From Verrucomicrobiaceae bacterium (GTDB lineage: Bacteria; Verrucomicrobiota; Verrucomicrobiia; Verrucomicrobiales; Verrucomicrobiaceae), in assembly GCA_024232965.1 (NCBI GenBank), contig JACKQF010000003.1:434001-498000 (forward strand): DNA of 64,000 nt, read 5' to 3'. Positions within the stretch are counted from its first letter, which is position 1. Each line of letters starts with the position of its first letter. The notes under the pieces are model-generated. The model was not told the origin of the DNA, did no database searches, and worked only from the letters and a program-made list of their open reading frames with translations. Both the position numbers and the translations under genes were made by a program. This document shows positions 32,764 through 42,372 of the stretch, piece by piece.

Positions 32764-35394
32764 CTACGGTGCGACAACGTCAGCCTTCACCCAAGACTCA
32801 TCAAAATATCCAGCCGCCACCGATTCTTCGGCATCGATCTTCATCACCGCCCAGTCGCCGAGACGCGGGAACAGCAGGTAGTTGAACGCGGCAAACTCCT
32901 TCTCGTGGAAAGTGTGGCCACTATTGATGACGATGTAGCGACTCGTGGCGAGCGGACTGCCGCAAATGAAAACGGGGGAGTAACTGGCAGCCAATTGTTT
33001 TTGCCCGCCTAGCCGCACTTCCTCGCGTGTCCACGTCACTGGCAATTTTGGCAGCGCCTTCGCGATCCATGAATTGCTGCCTGGATCGCCGAACAGAATG
33101 AGGTGTTTATCGCGAACGTCCGCCTCGGTCACATCGGTGTCGTTCTTCACCGGCAGATCGCCGCGCATGTAGCGCGCCCATTCGTATTCGAAACGCTCCA
33201 GATTCTCCTGCGCCCATGCGTTCACTTTGGCATTCCAGGGCTTCCCAGTGCCTCGCACACACAGGAAGGGGGTTGCAAAGGCGTCGTCGATGGGGCCTTG
33301 CAGGCCGGGTTGCTTGCCGGTCAGCGTGATTTCCTCGCGCCAACCGTCGCAGTGCCAAATGCCGCCATTTATGGAGAACACTGAGGCTTTGCTACCAGTT
33401 TGCTTGGGCAGTGCGATCTCAGTTCCGCAGATTCGTAACTTCGAAACGGGCCGATGGAGCGCAAATCGGGTGATGTTTCGCGTCTCGGTTACTTCGATCA
33501 CATCCCCATCGCTCACGGTCGCGCGGAACTCGGCGCGTTCGTAGTGCTTGCCGAGCGCGAGAAGTTCCAGCCAGTGGAAGCGATTGTATTTCAGCGTCCA
33601 GGTCACGAAGCGCATCGGCTTGGGATCGTGGTCGAGGCCTTTGGCCGCGTATTCGCTGATGCGGCGCATCTGCTCAGCGTGTGTCTTGGGATCGATGACG
33701 TGACCGGTGCCAGGCGAGATGAGATTCACAAATGGAATACCTTCCTTCGCGAAGGCCTCGCCCATGTGGACGTGCGATTGGAAGAACGTGTCCTTGTCAC
33801 CGATGCAGGCGATCTCCGGCACCATGCTGGCGTTCGCCGCGTAGTCGATGGAGTCGAGCATGTGCAAGCCGAGTTCCTGATGCGGCGGCAGCGGGCCGAC
33901 TTTGATGAAATTCGGGATCGGCGTCTCGGAGAAGCGATGCGTATCCACGTAGCCGCAATACGGGCCGATGGCGACGAATCGATCCGGATGCTTCAATCCG
34001 AGATGCCAGGTGCCCGACGCGCCCATGCTCATGCCGCGCAGCACGATGCGGTTGCGGTCGATCTTGTAGTTGCGGTAAACCGCCTCGATGGCCTCGAATA
34101 CATCCGTCTCGCCGGCCCAGCGGTAACAGTTCTCTACACGCCCGAGCGGATGAAGTTCGATATAATCCACGTCTGGCGCATTGCCTTTGTCGTCATCGCC
34201 TTCGTCGAAGCGGTTGATGAACTTTAATTCGCTCATGCCAATTGGCTTTGAGCTGCCGTGCAGAACCACATCCAGTCGCATCGGCTTCGTTCCGTCGTAA
34301 CTCTTGGGGATGATCACACCGTAAGGCAGTACCGAGCCGTCGACTGCGGAGACGAAGCCGCGAACGACTTTGCCCCGCTTGGTTGTCCATGGGCCAGTCT
34401 CAGTGATGGCACGTTCCCTATCACGCACGACGGCCTTTTCAATGAGCCGGATGTCTGCCTGGGAGAAGGCTGTATCAAAAGTTAGCGCGTGGCCCACCGC
34501 TGCGGAGAAAATGCGGATATCGGCAATCAATCGCTCGTGTTCCATTTCTGAACGTTTGAGCACCGGTGACGTGGATAGCTGCTGCAGCCATGCCGCCTTT
34601 TGGTCAAACGTTAGTGCTCCCGCTTCACGGAGCACAAACTCCATCGCGGAGACGGTGTCCTCGTAAGTTGTCGAGTGTCCACCCGCAGCGCGGTGGATGC
34701 TGAGCAGCTTGCGCTTGTCTTGCTTCAACTTCTCCGCAAGTCGCAGCACGCTTTGCGGCGGAACTGACTCGTCTTTGCCTCCCGTCGTGAAAGCCACGGG
34801 CATCGTAAACTTCTCGGGCCAGAACTCCGCGCTGCGTTTCTTGTATTCATCCGGCTTCTCCGACTTTAGGCCGCCGAACGAAGCCGTGCGGGCATCCTGG
34901 AACTTGTCATACTCGACGAGATTTGCCGTGCCGTTGAGGCAACAGACGCCAGCGATCAAGTCGGGATGGAGCGCCGTGAAGGTGAGCGCTGCTGTGCCAC
35001 CCATCGAGCCGCCAGCGATGAATATTCGATTCACGTGGTGCCGCTGCTTCAGTTCACCAATGATCTGCACAACGTCTGCTTCGGCCGCTGGTCCCATCCA
35101 CGAGGTCTTCGCGCGGTAATCAGGCGAAACGTAAATCATTCCATACCTCTCCGCCGTGTCGCGAAGTCCTTTGCATTCACCGCGCGTGTCCTTGATGAAC
35201 TGCCAGCGATCCGATCCATGCCCGTGTAATGCGATCAAGACATCATTCGCCATCAAAGGATCAAAGGAGTCCGGCAATAGCTCGATGTAGCGCTGCTCCG
35301 TTGCATCAAGCTTAGACTTGAAAGTGATGTCCTGCGGGTCAGTGGCGAATAGGGGACTCGCTATGACGAGCATTGCAATGGAGAGACGGTTCAT
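32764..35394 (-). CDS. Exported protein with two alpha/beta-hydrolase domains
   Basis: The 876-residue protein has a signal peptide (LSIAMLVIASPLFAT). The first hydrolase domain (about 20-265) shows an oxyanion strand VLIALHGHGSDRW and the nucleophile elbow GGSMGGTAALTF. The second (about 350-600) shows DVVLHGSSKPIG and the elbow RGMSMGASGTWHLGLKHPDRF, with GTGHVI as a likely His loop. A C-terminal beta-rich region (about 600-876) contains ILFGDPGSNSWIAKALPKL and IVINSGHTF. It resembles PHB-depolymerase/prolyl-oligopeptidase-type esterases. The ATG overlaps the esterase remnant's stop by 4 nt. A periplasmic esterase acting on a polymer is inferred. Confidence 0.87.
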   Translation of the reverse strand: MNRLSIAMLVIASPLFATDPQDITFKSKLDATEQRYIELLPDSFDPLMANDVLIALHGHGSDRWQFIKDTRGECKGLRDTAERYGMIYVSPDYRAKTSWMGPAAEADVVQIIGELKQRHHVNRIFIAGGSMGGTAALTFTALHPDLIAGVCCLNGTANLVEYDKFQDARTASFGGLKSEKPDEYKKRSAEFWPEKFTMPVAFTTGGKDESVPPQSVLRLAEKLKQDKRKLLSIHRAAGGHSTTYEDTVSAMEFVLREAGALTFDQKAAWLQQLSTSPVLKRSEMEHERLIADIRIFSAAVGHALTFDTAFSQADIRLIEKAVVRDRERAITETGPWTTKRGKVVRGFVSAVDGSVLPYGVIIPKSYDGTKPMRLDVVLHGSSKPIGMSELKFINRFDEGDDDKGNAPDVDYIELHPLGRVENCYRWAGETDVFEAIEAVYRNYKIDRNRIVLRGMSMGASGTWHLGLKHPDRFVAIGPYCGYVDTHRFSETPIPNFIKVGPLPPHQELGLHMLDSIDYAANASMVPEIACIGDKDTFFQSHVHMGEAFAKEGIPFVNLISPGTGHVIDPKTHAEQMRRISEYAAKGLDHDPKPMRFVTWTLKYNRFHWLELLALGKHYERAEFRATVSDGDVIEVTETRNITRFALHRPVSKLRICGTEIALPKQTGSKASVFSINGGIWHCDGWREEITLTGKQPGLQGPIDDAFATPFLCVRGTGKPWNAKVNAWAQENLERFEYEWARYMRGDLPVKNDTDVTEADVRDKHLILFGDPGSNSWIAKALPKLPVTWTREEVRLGGQKQLAASYSPVFICGSPLATSRYIVINSGHTFHEKEFAAFNYLLFPRLGDWAVMKIDAEESVAAGYFDESWVKADVVAP

Positions 35395-35699
35395 GTATCG
35401 GCAACAAAAATGATTTTTGCGCTACCAACCGTTTCAGTGCGGCGGCTTTCCATTGTTCCCAGAGCGGTTCTTTGCAGGATGTTGCGACCGTGGCCACCAC
35501 CGCAACAGCACAAGAGGGCTGCAAGGTCCTTGGAGCATTCTTCGAACTTTTTGTCTCCAGTCGCTGCTCTACCAGGCCAGCGGGCAACTCTTTCCACTTC
35601 AGTGACTTTGAACGGATCCGTTGCCGTTTGTGCAGGCGTGGATGACGGCATCGCTAGGGTAACAAAACCTAGCACGGCGAGTGCGATGGCGGTTTTCAT
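35391..35699 (-). pseudogene. Internally deleted, frameshifted BD-FAE-type esterase remnant
   Basis: The 102-codon frame has a signal peptide (KTAIALAVLGFVTLAMPSST) and then ARWPGRAATGDKKFEECSKDL, matching the esterase half of the fusion protein at 43565-45385 (PLWPGKAPIGDGKFEEYSKDL). It then jumps to GGGHGRN, equivalent to that protein's NGGHGLN about 210 residues later. After a one-base shift, the alternative frame reads CKEPLWEQWKAAALKRLVAQK, matching CKGPLWEQWKVAALSWLAAQK. The nucleophile Ser and the Asp are lost. Both ends overlap neighbours by ATGA, so the coupled operon layout is preserved. Confidence 0.85.
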
Positions 35700-36922
35700 G
35701 AGGGATTTGAGTTGTGAGCAAGATCGCGAGGGAAAACGGCTTTGATGCCAATGATCACTGCAAATCCTGCGGCGATGTAGGCGAGTGCGGTGATGGAAAG
35801 AAGCTTGTCGATGCCTAGCGATTGCTTCCACATACCGCCGAAGAGCGTGGCGAAGCCTGACATGATGGCGCCGAAGAAATTCAGCACGCCCACGGCTGTG
35901 GCGCGGGCGTCAGAAGAGACGACATCGAATGCGGCGGGGAAGATGTTCGCAATAAAGAGTCCGCTGAACAGGCCAAAACCCGTGGCGGCGATGCGAGTGA
36001 CGAGCAGCGTATCGCTGTTGCCGAGCGCATGAATACACGGTGCGGAAAGAGCGAGGCCAGCCACCATGAGCCAGAAGCGCGCCGATTTGATGCGATGGTA
36101 GAGCGCATCGGCGATCATACCGCCGCTGATGACACCGATGAAGGTCGCAGTTTGCAGATAGACGGTGGCATTGAATGCTGCGTCGGCTTGATTGAGTGCG
36201 AACTTGTCATGCAGGAAGGCCGGGAGCCAACCATAGAGCAGCCAGATGCCGAAGACGAAGACCGGAAATACGAGGCAAAGCAGCAGGAAGGTGCGTGAAC
36301 GAATGAGTGCGGTTAGCGTGATGCCTGCGGTGGTCGCGACTTTATCTGGTTGAGGTTCCTCAACGCGGCGAAGAAACGCGAAGTAAGGCAGCGCATACAG
36401 CACTCCGACCGCGCCGAGTGCGAAGAAGGCGCCGCGCCAATGCCCTCGATCCGCCATCCAACCGCCAAACCAACTGCCAACGACGGTCCCGGCGATTTGC
36501 CCCGTCATGAGCATCGAGACGGCGCGGGAGCGTCGTGTCGCCGGATACGCGCTGGCCGTGAGCGCAACGGCGCTGGACATGTAGAGCGATTCCGACACTC
36601 CCATCGCCGCACGCATCGCGAGCAGCATCGCGCCCGAGGCGACGAGCCCCGTGCCGATGGTGATGACGCTCCACACGACGAGGCTGAGCACAACGAGGAG
36701 GCGTTTGGAAAAGCGATCGCCTAGATAGCCGGAAATCGGACACCCGAAGGCGTAGATCCACAGGAACAACGCGCCGACGAGGCCCAGTTCCTTGTCGCTC
36801 ATGTGCAGGTCGGTCTTCAGTGATGGGAACATCGAGAAGACCGCCTGACGGTCGCAGTAGTTCAGGAAATACGCGAACCACATGAAGGCGACGAGCGTGA
36901 TGGCAGACTTCGCTTTGCTCAT
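35696..36922 (-). CDS. MFS transporter
   Basis: The ATG at 36922 overlaps the preceding deacylase stop (ATGA), giving 408 residues. Twelve membrane helices are apparent, with the inter-helix loop GYLGDRFSKRLLVVL between TM2 and TM3 (the MFS GxxxDRxxRR type) and DRQAVFSMFPSL after TM1 as in anion/organic-acid (ACS-like) transporters. It is the only transporter in the 12-gene run and probably imports the product of the exported enzymes into the cytoplasm. An organic anion such as an acid sugar is a reasonable but unproven substrate. Confidence 0.88.
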   Translation of the reverse strand: MSKAKSAITLVAFMWFAYFLNYCDRQAVFSMFPSLKTDLHMSDKELGLVGALFLWIYAFGCPISGYLGDRFSKRLLVVLSLVVWSVITIGTGLVASGAMLLAMRAAMGVSESLYMSSAVALTASAYPATRRSRAVSMLMTGQIAGTVVGSWFGGWMADRGHWRGAFFALGAVGVLYALPYFAFLRRVEEPQPDKVATTAGITLTALIRSRTFLLLCLVFPVFVFGIWLLYGWLPAFLHDKFALNQADAAFNATVYLQTATFIGVISGGMIADALYHRIKSARFWLMVAGLALSAPCIHALGNSDTLLVTRIAATGFGLFSGLFIANIFPAAFDVVSSDARATAVGVLNFFGAIMSGFATLFGGMWKQSLGIDKLLSITALAYIAAGFAVIIGIKAVFPRDLAHNSNPS

Positions 36923-37926
36923 GCGTGCAGAACCTCGCTTTCCGATACTCTGCGGGCGATGACAGCGACGCAATCACCTTGCTGCGTGAGGCATGGCGCA
37001 CGCATGGTGATGAGGTAACCGGCGCTCTGCGTGATGATTTCCTCCGGTGCACGATCGGGGCGCTCCAGATGGTGAATATAGCCGACGATTTGCCCCTTCT
37101 TGACCTTCGTGCCCAGATCGACGCAGACTTCAAAGATGCCGGACTCCGGTGCGAGGATGTAGTCTTCTCGATTTGTCGCCTTAGTGATGATTGGAGGTGC
37201 TTTGCGCACCTTTTCGCGACCTTTGAGAGCACCGACGTGAGTCAGCACATTGCGCAGGCCGCTTTGTGCGATGCGATGAACGCTGGCGGGAATGCATTCG
37301 CCGCCGCCGAGTTCGGTGGTGACGACGAGTTTGCCCTGATTCTCCGCTTCGACGGGTAGCAGACCGGTGCCGGCGATGTCGGCGTAAATGAAGCAGAACT
37401 CTGTGCCCCAGGCGAGCATGGCGGCAAACATCTTCGCGCGCTGCTCGCGATCCGACACGAGATGCATGTGCGCGCAGGGCACAAACTCCATGCTGCGACC
37501 GCCGCTGTGGATGTCGATGACGACATCGCTGATCGGAAACAGCACGGTGCGCAGGTAATGCGCGATCTGACTCGTCACATGACCTTCCGCGTCACCGGGA
37601 AAGGCGCGGTTCATGTTCATGCCATCGACCGGAGAGAGTCGCGTGGCCGCACGAGCCGCCGGAAAATTGAGCGACGGAATGAGAATGACGCGTCCCTTCA
37701 CCATCCCGGGCCCGAGCTCGCGCGCGAGTTTCATGATCGCGATCTGGCCCTGATACTCGTCCCCGTGATTACCACCGAGAGCGAGCACCGTCGGGCCCTT
37801 GCCGCCAGACACGATGGTGATGGGAATCATCACATTCGCCCAGCCGCCGAGGTTGTGGGAATAGGGCACCTGCAAAAATCCCTGCTGCTTGCCCGGTTTG
37901 TCGAGATCGAGGGAGGTGATGACCAT
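36919..37926 (-). CDS. Succinylglutamate desuccinylase/aspartoacylase family deacylase (DoeB-like)
   Basis: The ATG at 37926 gives 335 residues. Zinc-site motifs of the M14-like aspartoacylase family are GGNHGDEYQGQIAIMKLA (HxxE) and the later histidine in VVIDIHSGGRSMEF. NMNRAFPGD and the C-terminal beta domain (ESGIFEVCVDLGTKVKKGQIVGYI) match the DoeB branch, which deacetylates N-acetyl-diaminobutyrate. No signal peptide is seen, so it is cytoplasmic. It overlaps the MFS gene, suggesting that an N-acylated product is imported and deacylated. The substrate is not defined. Confidence 0.87.
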   Translation of the reverse strand: MVITSLDLDKPGKQQGFLQVPYSHNLGGWANVMIPITIVSGGKGPTVLALGGNHGDEYQGQIAIMKLARELGPGMVKGRVILIPSLNFPAARAATRLSPVDGMNMNRAFPGDAEGHVTSQIAHYLRTVLFPISDVVIDIHSGGRSMEFVPCAHMHLVSDREQRAKMFAAMLAWGTEFCFIYADIAGTGLLPVEAENQGKLVVTTELGGGECIPASVHRIAQSGLRNVLTHVGALKGREKVRKAPPIITKATNREDYILAPESGIFEVCVDLGTKVKKGQIVGYIHHLERPDRAPEEIITQSAGYLITMRAPCLTQQGDCVAVIARRVSESEVLHA

Positions 37927-37958
37927 AGGGGAAGAAAGCCTGGCAAACAGCGAACTGG

Positions 37959-39347
37959 TTATGAAAGAATTTCCTTCAGGATCTCGCCCTCGACGTCTGT
38001 AAGTCGGAAATCGCGACCCGAGTAACGATAGGTAAGGCGTTCGTGATCGATGCCCATCAGGTGTAGGATGGTGGCGTGAAGGTCGTGAACGCTGACGGGA
38101 TTCTCCTTTGCGGCAAAGCCAAATTCGTCGGTGCTGCCATGAATGGTGCCTCCTTTGATTCCGCCGCCGGCCATCCACACGCTGAAGCCGTAGTGGTTGT
38201 GATCGCGACCGAGCTTCGACTTATTGCCACTCATTTCGACACTGGGTGTTCGTCCAAACTCGCCGCCCCAGAGGATGAGCGTGTCTTCCAGCATGCCGCG
38301 TGATTTTAGATCGCTGAGCAGCGCGGCAATCGGTTGGTCGATTTCTGCGGCGAGCTTGCGATGGTTTGCCTCGATATTTTCGTGACTGTCCCAGGGCTGA
38401 CCCGCGCCGTGCCAGAGTTGGACGTAGCGCACGCCGCGCTCGATCAGTCGCCGTGCGATGAGGGTCTGACGACCATGCACCGTATCTCCATAAAGAGCGC
38501 GGAGGTGCTGGGGTTCGCGGCTGAGGTCAAAAGCGTCGGTGGCCTCTGTCTGCATGCGGAAGGCGAGCTCAAAGGATTGCACCCGGGCTTCGAGGCGTGG
38601 GTCTAGACGTCCTTGGCGATGACTTTGATTGAGGGTGCGTAAGAGGTCGAGTTGCCGGCGCTGGGCTTCCGGCATGACATGAGGGCTACGGATGTTTTCA
38701 ATCAGGCGATCGACTTCAGTGTGTTTCGAATCCACATAGGTGCCCTGGTGCGCGCCGGGCAGGAAGGCCGATTGCCAGTTCTCGGCGCCTTTTACAGGGT
38801 GGCCGCCTGGGCACATGGCGACGAATCCTGGTAGGTTTTGGTTTTCAGAACCAAGGCCATACATTAGCCACGATCCCAGACTTGGGCGCGTACGGATGGA
38901 GTCGCCGCAGTTCATCAGCATGAGGGAGGGCTCATGATTGGGCACTTGCGCCTGCATGGAGCGGATGATGGCAATGTCGTCGATGTGTTGCGCAGTTTTG
39001 GCGAAGAGTTCGCTGACCGCGATGCCGCTCTGGCCGTAGCGCTGAAACTCAAACGGCGAAGGAAAAGCCACCCCGGTCTTGCGCTCGGTGAGCAAGGTTT
39101 GCGGCAGGGATTTGCCAGCATACTTTTGGAGGCTGGGTTTTGGATCAAAGGTGTCAACATGCGATGGGCCGCCGTTGAGGAAGAAGTGGATGATGCGCTT
39201 TGCCCGTGGAGCAAAGTTTGGCTGGCCTGCTGCTCTTGCCGTGCCGGATTCGAGCAAGTCGACCAGGCCCATCATGCCAAAACCAAGCCCAGAGCGGCGC
39301 AAAAGATCGCGACGGGAAAGGGGGGCAGGCTGTGGTGAGGTGGTCAT
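37959..39347 (-). CDS. DUF1501 protein, Tat-exported
   Basis: The ATG at 39347 overlaps the upstream stop by one base (TGATG), fixing the start; the frame remains open for 96 codons upstream inside the neighbouring gene. The 462-residue protein has a Tat leader (LSRRDLLRRSGLGFGMMGL). DUF1501 signatures are GGPSHVDTFDPKP, LILWGGEFGRTPSVEM, GRDHNHYGFSVWMAGGG and HATILHLMGIDHERLTYRY. It pairs with the DUF1549/DUF1553 gene directly before it, as in the two pairs at 4.8-8.1 and 14.2-17.7 kb. Confidence 0.92.
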   Translation of the reverse strand: MTTSPQPAPLSRRDLLRRSGLGFGMMGLVDLLESGTARAAGQPNFAPRAKRIIHFFLNGGPSHVDTFDPKPSLQKYAGKSLPQTLLTERKTGVAFPSPFEFQRYGQSGIAVSELFAKTAQHIDDIAIIRSMQAQVPNHEPSLMLMNCGDSIRTRPSLGSWLMYGLGSENQNLPGFVAMCPGGHPVKGAENWQSAFLPGAHQGTYVDSKHTEVDRLIENIRSPHVMPEAQRRQLDLLRTLNQSHRQGRLDPRLEARVQSFELAFRMQTEATDAFDLSREPQHLRALYGDTVHGRQTLIARRLIERGVRYVQLWHGAGQPWDSHENIEANHRKLAAEIDQPIAALLSDLKSRGMLEDTLILWGGEFGRTPSVEMSGNKSKLGRDHNHYGFSVWMAGGGIKGGTIHGSTDEFGFAAKENPVSVHDLHATILHLMGIDHERLTYRYSGRDFRLTDVEGEILKEILS

Positions 39348-42300
39348 CAGTCGATAAATACAAATTCGTTGGCCAGCAGAAGGGTCTGCGTCAGTTGCTG
39401 CCAAGGCGTCAGTGAGTCGCTGCCCGTGAGACGGAAATCGGTGCTGGCACTCCACGATAGGCTCTCGCCGCTCCCTCCCAGTGGGGCAGGTGCGGTGCTC
39501 GTGATTTTTGGTGACCAGAGAAACTGGTCGCTGTTGAGCCCATCGCGGATGTCCACGACGAAGTCGAGAGACTCGCCCTTGGCCAGGGCGATAGGGTTGA
39601 GATCGAGTTGCTCTGAGGAGTGATGAATCTGACAAGAGCGAAGAAGACCACGACTACTGTGGCCGATGAATGCGCGGATGCCATCGCCTGCGGTGGGTTC
39701 ATGAATCAACTTTGAAGTGATCCCATACATCCCGTCTTGAGGGGCGATCCAGCGCCGGATGACGGCGTGTTGGCGGTTGTTGCCAGGGTGTCCACCTGTC
39801 GCCGTCAGTTGTGCCCAGCCGAGTTTTGCGTCTGGCCATGCGTCCCCGCCTTGCCAGGCTGAGCCGGTAAAATGCGGCAGTGGCGTGAAGGATTTCACCT
39901 TTCTTGTAGCTTCGTCCCACTCGCCAAAACCATAGAGCCAGGCGCTGGCTTCGCTTTTTTTCGCAGGTGCTGAGGAGTTGAGAAAGGTGAGCGCTGCGGA
40001 CGTTTCTGCGGCGCTGGGCGGGCGTTGATAGAGAGTGGAATAGAGTTGGGAAAGTTTGCTCAGGTCGGAAGTATTCGCCGTGGTGCTAAGTTTGGCCATC
40101 AGGGGCTTGGCTCGCGCTGCCAGGAAGGGGTGGTTGAGCCCAAACAGCGCTTGCTGGGGCACGATCGTGTCGTTGCGCACTGGGATGGAAAGATCAGGAT
40201 TGGCAAAGTCAAATGTGCTCAGGACTGTGGGCAGATGTTCGCGATCAATCTTTGCGTAGATCGTGCGTCGCTTGTTTTCACTGGCAAAAAGTTCGGTGGG
40301 CCTGCCGCCGAGCCTGAGGTCGAGTTCACCTGAGGCCGCGAGGGCGGCATCACGCATTTCTTCAAAGCTGAGCCGATGGGTATTCATGCGCCAGAGGAGG
40401 CGATTGTCTGCATCGAGTTCCTGCGCACGGGTCAGATCGCTGGCATTGTCTGGGCCGAAGGAGTTTTGCTGGTAGGTGGCGGAAAGCATGATGTGGCGAT
40501 GGAGTTCCTTCAGGCTCCAGCGCTCATTCATGAAACGTCGGGCCAGCCAGTCGAGCAACTCGGGGTGACTCGGTGGGTCGGCCCTCTTGCCAAAGTCACT
40601 CGGAGTGGCAACGAGGCCTTTGCCAAAATGCTGCGCCCACACACGATTTACCATCACGCGGGCAGTGAGGGGATTGGCTGACGACGCGATCGCGCGGGCA
40701 AGTTCCAGGCGACCACTGCCTTGAGTGAATGGCCTTGGCTTCTCCCCGGCCAGTGCATGCAAAAAGTGCCGGGTGACTTCATCGCCTTTGGTTAGTGGGT
40801 TGCCTCGCAGGAAGATCCGGGCCGTTGTAGGCACGGAGCGGTCGGTCAGAATGGTGGTGTAGGCGGGGGCGTCTGGCGATTGGATCAACCAGCGATCAAC
40901 CTCCGCCTGCAACTTCCAAAGTTCGACAACGACGGAGGTGGGAAAGAACCACTCATTGTTGGCCAAGTGCTCGTCGGGGACTGAGCAGGGCGAATCTGCT
41001 GCGTAAAGAATCCGGCGTAGTTCTTCGTCCTCAGCGGAAGGCAATGCTGTGGCATGGGGGGATTTTTGCAACCATTTCTGCCACTGAGCATTGATGCTGG
41101 TGAGCAGTTCGCCATAGCGTTCAGCGACCTCTCTCATGGAGGCAGGAGGTGTTTGGAAGAACCGTTTGACGGCTGGGTGCAATGCCTCTGGTGGCAGTGA
41201 TTTCAGCGATTGAGTCGCGACGTTGTTGAGGCTGGCGAAGTCGTCTGGGGCGAGCTTTTCGAAAACATGCCATGCGGTAAAGATGCGATTCTTATTTTTC
41301 GCCGTTTCCGTCAAAAAGTTCTGCCATCGACGCACAAAGATCGGGTTGATGTCGGACTCACCAATGATTTGAGTGAACGTCTCATCGGGATACTTTTCGA
41401 GTTCAAGCTGCGCGAGTAAATGATCGGTAATCCTGTTCCGAACACGCATGGCCTGCTCCTCACGCCTTGCTGACATGGCTTGGTTCAGCTTGGTTTGGCG
41501 TTCTAGCAGGCCGGACTGAAAGTCGGGCGTTCCTGGGTTGGTGGCACTGCATGGTACGACCTTTTCGGCGCAACTTCGAAAGATGCTGTAGAGCGAGTAG
41601 TAGTCGCTGGTGGGAATGGGATCAAACTTGTGGTCATGGCATCGTGCGCAACCCACGGTGAGTGCCTGGGTGGCGCTCATGAGGACATCGATGCGGTCAT
41701 CAATGATATCGTGCGTAACTCCCAAAAAGCGACGACCGAGGGTGAGGAACCCCATCGCAGCTAGGTGGGGCGACCCTTCGGGCTCGATCTGGTCCGCTGC
41801 GATTTGTCGAAGGAGAAACTGGTCATACGGCATGTCCGAGTTCAATGCAGCAATCACCCAATCTCGGTAAGGTGAAGCCTGGATAAAGTTCTTTTCTTCC
41901 CGAGCATAGACGTAGCCTTTTGTATCCGAATAGCGCGCCACGTCCAGCCAGTGGCGCGCCCAGTGTTCGCCATAGTGCGGAGAGGCGAGGAGACGTTCCA
42001 GCACCTGAGCGAAGGCATCTGGTGACCCGTCAGCAACAAAGGCATCCACTTCAGTCTGGGTCGGTGGGAGCCCGGTGAGATCAAAGGTCGCTCGGCGAAT
42101 CAGGACGCGTCGATCAGCCCGAGGACTGGGCTTCAGGCCAGCACTCTGCAATCGATCCAAGATGAAGCGATCTAGGTCGGAAGTGCTCCACTCGTCATTG
42201 TGCAACGTCGGGGTTTGTGCGTTGCCAAGGGGTTGGAAAGCCCACCATTGAGGCCCGTTCTTAATTCCGGTCAACTCTGCGCCAAGAAGCGACACTATGC

Positions 42301-42367
42301 CCATTGCATGCAGCATCACCAGGGTGATGGTCGTTGTTGTATGTTGGGCTGAGTTTTTGGGGGACAT
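39347..42367 (-). CDS. DUF1549/DUF1553 (PSCyt2-PSD1) protein with C-terminal insert
   Basis: The ATG at 42367, 5 nt after the beta-helix gene's stop, gives 1006 residues with a leader (TLVMLHAMGIVSLLGAEL). No PSCyt1 domain is present. DUF1549 has LIRRATFDLTGLPPTQTEV, YGEHWARHWLDVARYSDT and the haem motif GCARCHDHKFDPIP. A long helical linker follows. DUF1553 (VNRVWAQHFGKGLVATPSDFG) is interrupted near its end by about 150 beta-rich residues (about 830-980), including VIRRWIAPQDGMYGIT, SLDFVVDIRDGLNSDQF and LSWSASTDFRL, before the final LLLANEFVFID. The insert resembles a carbohydrate-binding-like sandwich. It is coupled to the DUF1501 gene. Confidence 0.9.
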   Translation of the reverse strand: MSPKNSAQHTTTTITLVMLHAMGIVSLLGAELTGIKNGPQWWAFQPLGNAQTPTLHNDEWSTSDLDRFILDRLQSAGLKPSPRADRRVLIRRATFDLTGLPPTQTEVDAFVADGSPDAFAQVLERLLASPHYGEHWARHWLDVARYSDTKGYVYAREEKNFIQASPYRDWVIAALNSDMPYDQFLLRQIAADQIEPEGSPHLAAMGFLTLGRRFLGVTHDIIDDRIDVLMSATQALTVGCARCHDHKFDPIPTSDYYSLYSIFRSCAEKVVPCSATNPGTPDFQSGLLERQTKLNQAMSARREEQAMRVRNRITDHLLAQLELEKYPDETFTQIIGESDINPIFVRRWQNFLTETAKNKNRIFTAWHVFEKLAPDDFASLNNVATQSLKSLPPEALHPAVKRFFQTPPASMREVAERYGELLTSINAQWQKWLQKSPHATALPSAEDEELRRILYAADSPCSVPDEHLANNEWFFPTSVVVELWKLQAEVDRWLIQSPDAPAYTTILTDRSVPTTARIFLRGNPLTKGDEVTRHFLHALAGEKPRPFTQGSGRLELARAIASSANPLTARVMVNRVWAQHFGKGLVATPSDFGKRADPPSHPELLDWLARRFMNERWSLKELHRHIMLSATYQQNSFGPDNASDLTRAQELDADNRLLWRMNTHRLSFEEMRDAALAASGELDLRLGGRPTELFASENKRRTIYAKIDREHLPTVLSTFDFANPDLSIPVRNDTIVPQQALFGLNHPFLAARAKPLMAKLSTTANTSDLSKLSQLYSTLYQRPPSAAETSAALTFLNSSAPAKKSEASAWLYGFGEWDEATRKVKSFTPLPHFTGSAWQGGDAWPDAKLGWAQLTATGGHPGNNRQHAVIRRWIAPQDGMYGITSKLIHEPTAGDGIRAFIGHSSRGLLRSCQIHHSSEQLDLNPIALAKGESLDFVVDIRDGLNSDQFLWSPKITSTAPAPLGGSGESLSWSASTDFRLTGSDSLTPWQQLTQTLLLANEFVFID

Positions 42368-42372
42368 GGAGA

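Noticed and set aside
35641..35672. The GCTAGG...CCTAGC inverted repeat as another copy of the 31.2-kb element
   Set aside because: It shares only GGGTAACA with copy A and lies in the signal-peptide codons of the esterase remnant.
31249..36922. A true microcystin (mlrABCD) cluster
   Set aside because: Only the M81 and MFS families are present; no CPBP-type MlrA or serine-hydrolase MlrB of the known type was seen.
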